From contig NZ_BJXA01000066.1 in NCBI RefSeq assembly GCF_007990755.1, positions 1-52,779 of the forward strand: a stretch of DNA of 52,779 nucleotides, in the 5' to 3' direction. The position numbers and the translations under genes were made by a program. Positions within the stretch are counted from its first letter, which is position 1, and each line of letters opens with the position of its first letter. Of the stretch, positions 16,077 to 24,633 are shown piece by piece. This DNA comes from Nocardia ninae NBRC 108245 (GTDB taxonomy: Bacteria; Actinomycetota; Actinomycetes; Mycobacteriales; Mycobacteriaceae). The notes beneath the pieces were generated by a model. The model was given only the letters and a program-made list of their open reading frames with translations. It was not told the origin of the DNA and made no database searches.

Positions 16077-17018
16077 TCAGACTTGCGAGTCGGGCCGGGA
16101 GGTGTCCGCGGCGAGGGTGATCAGACGTGCGCGCACCAGATCAGCACGCTCCTCGGTGATGAAGTGCCCGCAGTTCGTCACCCGTTCCAGGGTGTAGTCG
16201 TCGGCCTGCGCGGTTTCCGCGGCGGCGAGCGAATGGTGAACGGCACTGTCGTCGACGCCGAACAGCGCCCGAATCGGCACGGTGGCGCGGCGGGTCTCGC
16301 CGTTGCGGCCCGCGCGGGGCAGTTCGCGGAGCAGGAACGTGCGGTAGGTATCGGTCGCGGCGCGGGCCACCACCGGATCGCGGAACCGATCGGCATAGGC
16401 GCGCACCACTTCCGGACCGAACTCCGCGTGGTTCTCCACACCTTTGGCGAACATCAGGTGGAGAAACCGGGTGCGCTGATGGAGCAATGTGCCGAACGCG
16501 GCGACCGGCGGTTGATAGAGCATGAACCGCCACAGATGTGGCAGTACGGTGCGCGGCGTCTGCCAAGGATGCGCCATATTCAGCACCAGATATCCGTCGA
16601 AGCGCTCGGGTTCCCGCAGCACCATGAGGTAACCGATGTAGCCGCCCCAATCGTGGCCGACGAGCAAGACCCGGTCGAGCCCGAGTTCGTCCAGCAGCGC
16701 AAGGACATCGGAGGCCACCTCGTCCTTGACCCACCGATGCGGCGCCGGGCCGGACCAGCCGTAACCGGGAAGATCAACGGCGATGATCCGCAACCCTTCC
16801 GGCGGATCGGCCAGCAGATGACGGTAGGCGTAGTGATGTTGCGGCCAGCCGTGCAGCGCGAGCACCGGCCGACCGTCCGCGGGTCCGGCCTCGGTCACAT
16901 GGAAGCGGATGCCACGCGCGGTGACGAAGTGGCGACGGACGCCCGGAATCGCGGGCGGATCAACCATTTCGGTCGCTGCCGGAGTTGCTGAGCCGGAATT
17001 CCGCTGCCGCTGACGCAT
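16077..17018 (-). CDS. Alpha/beta hydrolase, epoxide-hydrolase-like
   Basis: The 313-residue protein has the epoxide hydrolase / haloalkane dehalogenase pattern: an HGWPQ oxyanion loop, PGYGWSG, and the nucleophile elbow GHDWGG, where aspartate replaces serine. The acid (GVDDSAVH) and late histidine (TNCGHFI) complete the triad. It would open epoxides or cleave related substrates by water attack; no substrate is evident. The cap-domain length is normal. An internal ATG at 16967 (MVDPPAIPG) is an alternative start, because residues before it look unstructured. The gene converges with the diguanylate cyclase, 18 bp apart. Confidence 0.85.
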   Translation of the reverse strand: MRQRQRNSGSATPAATEMVDPPAIPGVRRHFVTARGIRFHVTEAGPADGRPVLALHGWPQHHYAYRHLLADPPEGLRIIAVDLPGYGWSGPAPHRWVKDEVASDVLALLDELGLDRVLLVGHDWGGYIGYLMVLREPERFDGYLVLNMAHPWQTPRTVLPHLWRFMLYQPPVAAFGTLLHQRTRFLHLMFAKGVENHAEFGPEVVRAYADRFRDPVVARAATDTYRTFLLRELPRAGRNGETRRATVPIRALFGVDDSAVHHSLAAAETAQADDYTLERVTNCGHFITEERADLVRARLITLAADTSRPDSQV

Positions 17019-17149
17019 ACTCGATGGTAACCAGCCGCGTCCCGATCAACCGCTGGGCAGGAGCGGCATTCGCCGCGAAATGACCATGAACGACGGACAA
17101 TAAGTGCGGAAGGGACTCCCGGTACCGGGATCCGCGCAGGAGGCCAATC

Positions 17150-17632
17150 ATGTCGAGCCAATATCAGTCGCCGGCGGGCTGGTCGCCGCCGGGGGCCCAG
17201 TTCCAGAGTCGCAGCGGCGTCGGCCGCACGGTGATCGGCACGTTGATCGCGCTGGTGATCACGCCGATCGGGATCGGGCTATCCGCACACGGCGCGCTGG
17301 ACACCAGGCAGTGGGTGATCCTCGGCACCTCGGCAGACCGCTGGGGTTCGAACTTCCAGATCATCGGCGGCGCGGTGCTGCTGTTCCTGGTCGCGGCGCT
17401 GGCCGCGTTCTCCCCGGTGGGCACGGCCATCGCGGGCCTGGTGTGGGGCCTGATCCCCGGGATCCTGCACATCCTGTTTCCGGAAGACACCTACCGGCAG
17501 ATCGAGAACCTGCCCGAGCTGTCCGACGATTTCCATCTCGCACTACACAATTGGGTCCTGAACGGCTTCGCGCTACTCACCGGCATGTTCCTGGTCGGTG
17601 CGGCCTTCGCGGCCGTGCTACGACGCAAGTGA
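17150..17632 (+). CDS. Four-helix membrane protein, unknown function
   Basis: The 160-residue protein has a Gln/Ser/Pro-rich N-terminal tail of about 25 residues. Roughly four transmembrane segments follow: near residues 27-45, 65-85, 88-108 and 133-155. I cannot name the family. GCAGGAGGCC precedes the ATG at 17150 and firmly sets the start. The gene stands between two minus-strand units and ends just before a long perfect hairpin that probably terminates it. The length and helix pattern suggest an actinobacterial envelope protein, but no motif supports a function. Confidence 0.75.
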   Translation: MSSQYQSPAGWSPPGAQFQSRSGVGRTVIGTLIALVITPIGIGLSAHGALDTRQWVILGTSADRWGSNFQIIGGAVLLFLVAALAAFSPVGTAIAGLVWGLIPGILHILFPEDTYRQIENLPELSDDFHLALHNWVLNGFALLTGMFLVGAAFAAVLRRK

Positions 17633-17638
17633 ATCGGC

Positions 17639-17666
17639 GCCGCGCCCACCAGCCGGTGGGCGCGGC
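17639..17666. terminator. Bidirectional terminator hairpin between convergent genes
   Basis: A perfect 12-bp stem GCCGCGCCCACC / GGTGGGCGCGGC with an AGCC loop fills the 40-bp gap between the convergent membrane-protein gene and rtcB. There is no T tract. Confidence 0.7.
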
Positions 17667-17672
17667 CCGAGT

Positions 17673-18896
17673 TCAGCCCTTGACGCAGAGCACCTGCCGC
17701 AGCGTCGCGACGACGTCGACCAGGTCGCGCTGCGCGGCGATGACCTCGTCGATGTCCTTGTAGGCGGCCGGGATCTCGTCGACCACGCCCGCGTCCTTGC
17801 GCGACTCGACGCCCTCGGTCTGGGCGACCAGATCGGCGACGGTGAACTGCTTCTTCGCCGCATTGCGGCTCATCCGCCGTCCCGCGCCGTGCGAGGCCGA
17901 CTGGAACGAGGCCGGATTTCCCTTGCCGCGCACCACGTATGAGCGGGTACCCATCGAACCGGGGATCAGCGCGAGCTCGCCCGCGCCCGCCCGGACCGCA
18001 CCCTTGCGGGTGACCAGCATCGGCATGCCGTCGATGAGCTCCTCGGCCACGTAGTTGTGGTGGCAAGAGATCGGCTGCTCGAAACGCACCGGACGCCCGG
18101 CGAATTCGTCGCGCACCGCGCGGCACACCAGGGCGAGCATCACCGCGCGGTTACGTGCGGCATACTCCTGCGCCCAGGTGAGGTCGCGCCGGTAGGCCGC
18201 CATTTCCGGTGTCCCGGAGAGGAATACGGCCAGATCGCGGTCGGGCAGATCGACGTTGTGCGGCAGCGTCCGCGCCACGGCCATGTGCCGCTCGGCGAGT
18301 TCCTTGCCGATATTGCGGCTGCCCGAATGCAGCAGGATCCATACCGCGTCGTCCTGGTCGAAGCAGACCTCGATGAAGTGGTTACCGCCGCCCAGGGTGC
18401 CCATCTGCTTGTGCGCCTTGCCTTCTCGCGCCTGCACTCCGTCGTCGAGCGAGGAGAACGCGCGCCAGAAGCTGTCCCAGCCCGCCCGCAGCGTGGCGGT
18501 GCTCGCGCCCAGCGCGGACACCTCACCACCGAGCTTGGTCACGTTGACCGCGCTGTCGTGCGCGGTGAAGCCGACCGGGACGGCGGCCTCGATCCGGGAG
18601 CGCAGCGAACGCAGATCGTCCGGGAGGTCCGCGGCGGTGAGGTCGGTCTTGACACTCTCCATGCCGCAGCCGATATCCACCCCGACCGCGGCCGGGGCCA
18701 CCGCGTCCTTCATCGCGATCACCGAGCCGACCGTTGCCCCCTTGCCGAGGTGCACGTCCGGCATCACGCGGACGCCGTGGACCCATTGCAGCGCGGCGAT
18801 ATTCCGCAGCTGCTGCAGCGCGGCCTGCTCGACCGCGTGCTCTTCGGCCCACATGAGCGTCTGCGCGCGGGTGCCGCGCAGCTCGACGGGAAACAT
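17673..18896 (-). CDS. rtcB: RtcB 3'-phosphate RNA ligase
   Basis: The 407-residue protein carries the RtcB signature residues: VGVDIGCGM (metal-binding Asp and Cys), GTLGGGNHFIEV, LHSGSRNIG, a SCHHNYV metal site, and HGAGRRMSR, whose histidine is guanylylated. RtcB joins RNA 2',3'-cyclic phosphate or 3'-phosphate ends to 5'-OH ends with GTP and Mn2+, for RNA repair or re-ligation after endonuclease cleavage. The frame extends to 18989, but AAAGGA stands before the ATG at 18896, where the family N-terminus begins. There is no archease, RtcA or RtcR gene beside it. It lies 99 bp downstream of the FluG-like pair on the same strand. Confidence 0.95.
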   Translation of the reverse strand: MFPVELRGTRAQTLMWAEEHAVEQAALQQLRNIAALQWVHGVRVMPDVHLGKGATVGSVIAMKDAVAPAAVGVDIGCGMESVKTDLTAADLPDDLRSLRSRIEAAVPVGFTAHDSAVNVTKLGGEVSALGASTATLRAGWDSFWRAFSSLDDGVQAREGKAHKQMGTLGGGNHFIEVCFDQDDAVWILLHSGSRNIGKELAERHMAVARTLPHNVDLPDRDLAVFLSGTPEMAAYRRDLTWAQEYAARNRAVMLALVCRAVRDEFAGRPVRFEQPISCHHNYVAEELIDGMPMLVTRKGAVRAGAGELALIPGSMGTRSYVVRGKGNPASFQSASHGAGRRMSRNAAKKQFTVADLVAQTEGVESRKDAGVVDEIPAAYKDIDEVIAAQRDLVDVVATLRQVLCVKG

Positions 18897-18995
18897 TGTT
18901 CGATCCTTTCGTTGGTTCGTGATCAACGGTAAAGATCGACGCGGCAAGGCGCACTCGAATAAATACCCGCCGCGGGCGAGTAATTCCACTCGGTG

Positions 18996-20066
18996 TCACC
19001 GAGCGGGGGTGCTCGGATAAGCATCCTCGGCGTTGATATGGGCGATGCCCGCGGCCAGGCGTTCGGCGTCGGCGGTGGTGATCAGGTCCTCGGCGAGCCA
19101 CTCGTCGAGCAGTCTGCCCAGGCCACGGCGCCACCAGAACGCGCCGAGAAAATGCAGTTCGGGCAGGCCGTAACCGTCCGAGGAGTAGCACAGCGAGCGA
19201 AAGGGGGCGAGTTCGAGCGTTTCGGCCAGCACGGCCTGGGCGCGGTGCCCCACGTAGGGCACGGTGAGCCCGATATCCATCCGGACATGCCCGAAGGCGT
19301 GCGCCAGGTAGGCGGCATTGCGATGGAATGGCCAGCAGTGCAACAGCATCACGGTGAGGCCGGTGTTCGCGGTTTTGCGAAGAAAGTCGGTGAGCAGCAA
19401 TGGATCCGCGCGGTGCAGCCGCAGGTCGGTGTCGCCGAAACCGGTATGGAATTGCAGGGGCAGGCCGAATTCGGCGCCGATGCGCGCGCCGAGCCCGACC
19501 AGCCAGCCGAGCAGGTCCGGCTCGGTGAGGCGGTGCTCGGGGAACACGGTCTTCGGTGGTCGATCGCGCAGCGGAAAATCCAACCCGCATCGGTAGGCGA
19601 CGATGGACTTGAGTCCGACGGCCTGACGGGCACGATCGCGCAGCCGGGCCTCGATCTCGTCGAACACCGCCCGTCCCGCGCCCACCTCGGCGATGACCTG
19701 CTCGGCGACCTGTTCGAGCCGCACCACCTCGCGCACCTCGCCCTCGGTGAGCGGGCTGAATTCCGCTGTGCCGCCGCCGAACCCGGTGTCGATGAACCAG
19801 CTGGTGGTGCCGGTGGCGGCGAGCAGCCGGACGGCGACCTCGCGCCAGCCGAGCTCGGCGCGATGCGCCAGGTAGGCGTCGGCGCCGACGTGCGGCGGTA
19901 AATCCAGCGCCGGTGCGCACCATCGGCGCACCGCCAGCCCGACCGCGGAATCGAAGCTGCCGGTGGCGCCTTCGCCGAGCAGCTGCTCGAACCCGGCTCG
20001 GTCCACATCGTGGGGAACCACGCCGTGGCAGTGGTGGTCGGTCAGGGTGAGGCCGTCGGTCAGCAC
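18996..20066 (-). CDS. Amidohydrolase-2 family protein (FluG N-terminal-like)
   Basis: The 356-residue protein is a TIM-barrel amidohydrolase. HHCHG near residue 11 is an H-x-H metal site, LQFHTGFGD and LLHCWPF carry later histidines, and YSSDGYGLPE holds the catalytic aspartate. It starts with GTG at 20066, one base after the stop of the glutamine-synthetase-like gene, so the two are translationally coupled. In filamentous fungi both activities are fused in one protein, FluG, in the same functional pairing. A hydrolase that acts on a gamma-glutamylated or related amide made by its partner is a reasonable inference; the substrate is unknown. Confidence 0.85.
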   Translation of the reverse strand: MLTDGLTLTDHHCHGVVPHDVDRAGFEQLLGEGATGSFDSAVGLAVRRWCAPALDLPPHVGADAYLAHRAELGWREVAVRLLAATGTTSWFIDTGFGGGTAEFSPLTEGEVREVVRLEQVAEQVIAEVGAGRAVFDEIEARLRDRARQAVGLKSIVAYRCGLDFPLRDRPPKTVFPEHRLTEPDLLGWLVGLGARIGAEFGLPLQFHTGFGDTDLRLHRADPLLLTDFLRKTANTGLTVMLLHCWPFHRNAAYLAHAFGHVRMDIGLTVPYVGHRAQAVLAETLELAPFRSLCYSSDGYGLPELHFLGAFWWRRGLGRLLDEWLAEDLITTADAERLAAGIAHINAEDAYPSTPAR

Positions 20067-20067
20067 G

Positions 20068-21444
20068 TCAGAACCGCCAACGGGTCAGCGCGACAAGCTC
20101 TTCCGGGCTGCTGTCGCGGTAGCGCTCGGCCTCGGCGCGGCGCACGGTGAGCAGTGCGTCGTGCAGTTCGGGGCCCATCGCCTCGGCCAGCACCCTGGAG
20201 TCCGCCAGCCGGACGGCGGCCTCGGCGGGGCCGGTCGGCAGCCTACGGACACCGGAGATCATCAGCTGTTCGGCGTCGAAGGTGACCGGGTCGCCGTTGA
20301 TTTCGGCGGGCAGTCGTAATTCCTCCGCGATACCGGCCAGTCCGGCGGCGATGACCGAACCGACGATCAGATACGGATTCCCGGTCGCATCAAAGCATTT
20401 GACCTCGGCATTGGCCGCCCACTCCTCGGTACCGCACACGCCGGTGATGAAACGCAGCGCCGCTTCACGGGTTTCGCGGCCCCAGCACTGCCAGGTACCC
20501 GCCCATCGCGACGGCACCAGTCGTAGAAAACTCGCCGGATTACCCGCGCCCACCGCGACCAGCGCGGGTAGTTCACGCAGTACTCCGGCGAGGAACGCCT
20601 CGCCCGTCCGGCGCATTCCGTACGGACCGTCGCCGGTGGCGAACAGCGGGCCGTCCGCGTCCTGCGCGGAAAAGTGCAGGTGCGCACCGGATCCGGTGCC
20701 GTCCGGATCGAGGCAGGGCGCGAGCAGCGCCCGCCAACCGTGCTTGAGGCTCACCTGGCGGATGGTGTGGCGCACCAGCACCGCGTCGTCGGCCGCGCCG
20801 ACCGGGTCGGCGGGTTGGACGGACAGCTCCAACTGTCCTGGTGCGTATTCCGGATGGAATTGGTCGACGAGGATCCCTTGCCGATCCAATATCGCGACCA
20901 GTTCCCGTGCGTAGTCGGCCACCTGTCCGAGCCGCAGCATGCTGTAGGCGGGGCCGTGCACGGCGGGGATGAAGTCTGGGGGGTCGTCGGTGCCTACAGA
21001 CCATTCGGTCTCGAATGCCATGGACAGCCGAATCCCGGCCCGGCGTGCGGCCTCGTCCTGGCGGGCTGCGAACCCGCGCTGGCAGGCGACGAAAGGGGTC
21101 CCGTCCTGGGTGTACTTGTTGGTCGGAGCCCAGGCCCAGCCCGGTTGGCAGGCGAGCTCGGTCAACGCCGACAGGTCCGGGATCAGCCGTAGATCGCCGT
21201 CGGGCCCGCCCAGGTATTTGCCGACCGCCATCAGGTCGTCGAAGGCGAAGGTCTCGAAGCAAGGCGACACCCCGACCCCGTACCGCGCCGCCTGCCCCAG
21301 CCGCCGCATCGGCACCGTCTTCACCCGGGTGATCCCCGCATTGTCGACAAAGGTCAATGCGACGATCTCCGCGTCCAGCCTGTCGATCACCGCTTCGTTG
21401 TCGCCGTCGAACGGGATGCGCTCCGGCATGGTGGACATGAACAT
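20068..21444 (-). CDS. Glutamine-synthetase-like ligase (FluG C-terminal-like)
   Basis: The 458-residue protein has the glutamine synthetase beta-grasp and catalytic domains. Metal and glutamate-binding blocks are visible: AFETEW, EYAPGQLELS, GSGAHLHFS, the RLVPSRWAGTW phosphate region and EVKCFDATGNPYL. The adenylylation-type regulatory loop of housekeeping GlnA is not recognisable, and spacing differs, so this is a GS-like gamma-glutamyl ligase rather than the main nitrogen enzyme. It is coupled to the amidohydrolase downstream. Starts at 21447 (TTG), 21444, 21438 and 21429 are all in frame, with no clear ribosome-binding site. Ribokinase ends 49 bp upstream on the same strand. Confidence 0.85.
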   Translation of the reverse strand: MFMSTMPERIPFDGDNEAVIDRLDAEIVALTFVDNAGITRVKTVPMRRLGQAARYGVGVSPCFETFAFDDLMAVGKYLGGPDGDLRLIPDLSALTELACQPGWAWAPTNKYTQDGTPFVACQRGFAARQDEAARRAGIRLSMAFETEWSVGTDDPPDFIPAVHGPAYSMLRLGQVADYARELVAILDRQGILVDQFHPEYAPGQLELSVQPADPVGAADDAVLVRHTIRQVSLKHGWRALLAPCLDPDGTGSGAHLHFSAQDADGPLFATGDGPYGMRRTGEAFLAGVLRELPALVAVGAGNPASFLRLVPSRWAGTWQCWGRETREAALRFITGVCGTEEWAANAEVKCFDATGNPYLIVGSVIAAGLAGIAEELRLPAEINGDPVTFDAEQLMISGVRRLPTGPAEAAVRLADSRVLAEAMGPELHDALLTVRRAEAERYRDSSPEELVALTRWRF

Positions 21445-21492
21445 CAACGATAGTCGGCAGACTGCCCGTCGGCGTTGCCTTTTCCCGCGGTG

Positions 21493-22371
21493 CTACTTCG
21501 TGGTGAGGGCGGCTGAGATTTCTTCTTCGCTGGGGATCGAGGTGCTCGCGCCGAGCTTGGTGGTAGCCAACGCGCCTGCCGTTCCTGCCCAGGTCAGCGC
21601 CCATTCGGGGCCACGGTGCCAGGCGGCGGCCAGTGCACCGGTGAAGGTGTCGCCCGCGCCGGTGGTGTCGACGACCTCTACGCGGGGGCTCGGCTGGGAC
21701 AGTTGTTCGCCGTCCCGGCCGCGATAGACCGCGCCGTCGGCGCCACGGGTCACGACCACATGGGCGACCGGGTCGAGGTCGGCGCCGAGCTGTTCGGCTT
21801 CACCCGAATTCACCACCGCCACATCGACATTCGCCCACAGTTCGGCGGGAACATGTTGCACCGGCGACGGGTTGAGCAGCACGGTGGTGCCGTTCGCGCG
21901 GGCGTGCCGCGCGGCAGCGGCCACCGTATCGAGCGGAATCTCTAACTGGCACAGCAGAATATCGGCCGCGGCGATCACCGCGAGATCGGCCTCGGTGAGT
22001 TCGGTCATCCGGGTGTTCGCGCCGCCGACCACGATGATGCTGTTCTCGCCGCCACCGTCCACCACGATCGCAGCCACACCGCTCGGCCCGTCCACCGTCC
22101 GCAGCTGCTCGACACCCACCGACGAATCCGTCAGTGCACGACGCAGTTCGGCGGCGAACACGTCGTCACCGACCGCCCCGAGGAACTGCACGGCACCGCC
22201 CGCCCGCTGCGCGGCGATCGCCTGATTCGAGCCCTTCCCGCCGGGCACCATCGCGAATCCGGTGCCGAGCACCGTCTCGCCCGGCACCGGCCGTCGATCG
22301 GTGGTCGCCACCAGGTCCATATTGATACTGCCGAGCACCGCGATCGAGGGAGTGTCCGTCTTTTCGGCCAT
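21493..22371 (-). CDS. rbsK: Ribokinase (PfkB family)
   Basis: The 292-residue sugar kinase has the N-terminal PfkB motif GGKGSNQAIAAQRAGG and the C-terminal motif DTTGAGDTFTGALAAA with the catalytic aspartate. GSINMDL near residue 14 is a ribokinase substrate loop. It would phosphorylate ribose at O5 with ATP. No ribose transporter or RbsD gene is nearby, so salvage of ribose from nucleosides is as likely as uptake. The long upstream open frame is the antisense shadow of proA. The ATG at 22371 lies 69 bp from the proA ATG, so both promoters share a short divergent interval. Confidence 0.88.
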   Translation of the reverse strand: MAEKTDTPSIAVLGSINMDLVATTDRRPVPGETVLGTGFAMVPGGKGSNQAIAAQRAGGAVQFLGAVGDDVFAAELRRALTDSSVGVEQLRTVDGPSGVAAIVVDGGGENSIIVVGGANTRMTELTEADLAVIAAADILLCQLEIPLDTVAAAARHARANGTTVLLNPSPVQHVPAELWANVDVAVVNSGEAEQLGADLDPVAHVVVTRGADGAVYRGRDGEQLSQPSPRVEVVDTTGAGDTFTGALAAAWHRGPEWALTWAGTAGALATTKLGASTSIPSEEEISAALTTK

Positions 22372-22440
22372 GCCGGAACAGGGTAGTAGAGGCGCTACAG
22401 CGGTGGTTCCGGCCCGGCGGCGGGAAAGTACGCTGTACCC

Positions 22441-23706
22441 ATGACGGTAGGAACGACGACCGAGCCGGATGTCCGCGAGGTGGTGCACGAGGCCGCACGC
22501 AAGGCTCGGGTCGCGTCGCGTGTGCTGGCCCAGCTGACCACCGCACAGAAGAACGACGCATTGCACGCGGCGGCCGACGCGCTGCTCGCCGCGGCCGACC
22601 AGGTGCTCGACGCCAACGCCGAGGACGTGCAAGCGGCGCAGTCGGCGAACGTCGAGGAATCGCTGATCGACCGGCTGCGGCTCACCAAAGCCAGGATCGA
22701 CGGCATCGCCTCCGGCCTGCGCCAAGTGGCCGGCCTGCCCGACCCGATCGGCGAGATCGTGCGCGGCTCGGTGCTGCCGAACGGGCTGGAGGTCCGTCAG
22801 GTCCGGGTGCCGCTCGGCGTGATCGGCATGGTCTACGAGGCCAGGCCGAATGTCACCGTCGACGCGTTCGGGCTGACGCTGAAGTCCGGCAATGCCGCGC
22901 TGCTGCGCGGTTCGTCCTCGGCCGCGCACTCCAATGCCGCGCTGGTCGCGGTGTTGCGCGAATCTCTTGTCGCACACGATCTTCCGGCCGATGCGGTGCA
23001 GTTGCTGCCCAGCGCGGACCGGTCCAGCGTCACACACCTGATCCAGGCCCGCGGTCTGGTCGACGTGGTGATCCCGCGCGGCGGCGCCGGTTTGATCAGC
23101 GCCGTGGTCCGCGATGCCACCGTGCCGACCATCGAGACCGGCACCGGCAACTGCCACGTCTACGTACACGCCGCCGCCGACCTCGAGATGGCCGAGCAGA
23201 TCCTGCTCAACGCGAAGACCCGCCGCCCCAGCGTCTGCAATGCCGCCGAGACGGTGCTCATCGACGACGCGATCGCAACCACCGCGGTGCCCAAGCTGAT
23301 CGAGGCGCTCGAACGGCACGGCGTCACCGTGCACGGCGACCTGCCCGGCCTGGTGCCCGCGAACAGCAAGGACTGGGGCGAGGAGTACCTCACCCTTGAT
23401 ATCGCGCTCAAGGTGGTCGACGGCCTGGACGCGGCCATCGAGCACATCAACACCTGGGGCACCGGGCACACCGAGGCCATCGTCACCGGTGAGCTGGCCG
23501 CGGCCCGCGAATTCTCCAGCCGGGTCGACGCCGCCGCCGTGATGGTGAATGCTTCGACCGCGTTCACCGATGGCGAGCAATTCGGCTTCGGTGCCGAGAT
23601 CGGCATCTCCACCCAGAAGCTGCACGCCCGCGGCCCCATGGCGCTACCGGAGCTGACCTCCACGAAGTGGATCGTGTGGGGCGACGGCCAGATCCGGCCT
23701 GTTTAG
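22441..23706 (+). CDS. proA: Gamma-glutamyl phosphate reductase
   Basis: The 421-residue protein is ProA, second enzyme of proline synthesis, which reduces gamma-glutamyl phosphate to glutamate-5-semialdehyde with NADPH. The aldehyde-dehydrogenase-like catalytic cysteine is in [11 protein letters not shown] (Cys266). Other family blocks are [32 protein letters not shown] and TGHTEAIVT. Length is normal for the family. The M. tuberculosis homologue also lies next to the MoxR/VWA genes. A short GGGGG/CCCCC stem (23713-23729) lies between its stop and the MoxR ribosome-binding site. Confidence 0.95.
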   Translation: MTVGTTTEPDVREVVHEAARKARVASRVLAQLTTAQKNDALHAAADALLAAADQVLDANAEDVQAAQSANVEESLIDRLRLTKARIDGIASGLRQVAGLPDPIGEIVRGSVLPNGLEVRQVRVPLGVIGMVYEARPNVTVDAFGLTLKSGNAALLRGSSSAAHSNAALVAVLRESLVAHDLPADAVQLLPSADRSSVTHLIQARGLVDVVIPRGGAGLISAVVRDATVPTIETGTGNCHVYVHAAADLEMAEQILLNAKTRRPSVCNAAETVLIDDAIATTAVPKLIEALERHGVTVHGDLPGLVPANSKDWGEEYLTLDIALKVVDGLDAAIEHINTWGTGHTEAIVTGELAAAREFSSRVDAAAVMVNASTAFTDGEQFGFGAEIGISTQKLHARGPMALPELTSTKWIVWGDGQIRPV

Positions 23707-23744
23707 GTAACAGGGGGCGACCAACCCCCGAGGAAGGACTGCAC

Positions 23745-24629
23745 GTGGCCCCCATTTCCGAGACGACCCAGGAGCCGATCTTCAGCTCGGTCGACGATGT
23801 GATCGACCAGCTGGCGACCACGGGCTATCTCGCCGACAAGGCCACGGCCACCTCGGTGTTCCTGGCCGACCGGCTCGGCAAGCCGCTGCTCATCGAGGGT
23901 CCGGCCGGTGTCGGCAAGACCGAGCTGGCGCGGGCGGTCGCGCAGACCTCCGGCGCCGAGCTGGTGCGTCTGCAGTGCTACGAAGGTGTCGACGAGGCGC
24001 GCGCGCTCTACGAGTGGAACCATGCCAAGCAGATCCTGCGGATCCAGGCGTCCAGTGAAAACGACTGGGAAGAAACGAAAGCCGACGTTTTCACCGAGGA
24101 GTTCCTGCTGTCGCGGCCGCTGCTCACCGCGATCCGGCGCAGCGATCCGACGGTGCTGCTGATCGACGAGACCGACAAGGCCGACGTCGAGATCGAGGGC
24201 CTGCTGCTCGAGGTGCTCAGCGATTTCGCGGTCACCGTGCCGGAACTGGGCACCATCGTCGCGAGCCGCAAGCCGTTCGTGGTGCTGACCTCCAACGCGA
24301 CCCGCGAGCTGTCCGAGGCACTCAAGCGTCGCTGCCTGTACCTGCACCTCGACTTCCCGGACGAGGAGCTGGAGCGCCGCATCCTGGCCAGCCGGGTGCC
24401 GGAACTGTCCGCCGCGGTCGCCGCCCAGCTGGTGCGGATCGTGCACGTGTTGCGCGGCATGCAGCTCAAGAAGCTGCCCTCGGTCGCCGAGTCGATCGAC
24501 TGGGGCCGCACGCTGCTCGCCCTCGGCATGCATGATCTGGACGACTCGGCGGTGCGGGCGACGCTCGGCGTCGTGCTGAAGCATCAGAGCGATCACCAGC
24601 GCGCGCTGGCCGAGCTGAAGCTGGCCTGA
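23745..24629 (+). CDS. MoxR-type AAA+ ATPase
   Basis: The 294-residue protein is a MoxR-family AAA+ ATPase. It has Walker A GPAGVGKT at residues 52-59, Walker B LLIDET near 138-143, the sensor-1 block VVLTSNATRELSEALKRRC and a helical lid. MoxR ATPases work with VWA proteins to assemble or activate enzymes, often inserting metals or cofactors. A GAGGAAGGA site before the GTG at 23745 sets the start; upstream frame continuation overlaps proA. The VWA gene follows after 4 bp, so the two act as a module. Position and partner match Rv2426c/Rv2425c as I recall them. Confidence 0.9.
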   Translation: MAPISETTQEPIFSSVDDVIDQLATTGYLADKATATSVFLADRLGKPLLIEGPAGVGKTELARAVAQTSGAELVRLQCYEGVDEARALYEWNHAKQILRIQASSENDWEETKADVFTEEFLLSRPLLTAIRRSDPTVLLIDETDKADVEIEGLLLEVLSDFAVTVPELGTIVASRKPFVVLTSNATRELSEALKRRCLYLHLDFPDEELERRILASRVPELSAAVAAQLVRIVHVLRGMQLKKLPSVAESIDWGRTLLALGMHDLDDSAVRATLGVVLKHQSDHQRALAELKLA

Positions 24630-24633
24630 GGCG

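Noticed and set aside
21493-23625. Apparent 710-residue protein ending in ribokinase
   Set aside because: The N-terminal two-thirds are antisense to proA. The ribokinase fold starts at the ATG at 22371.
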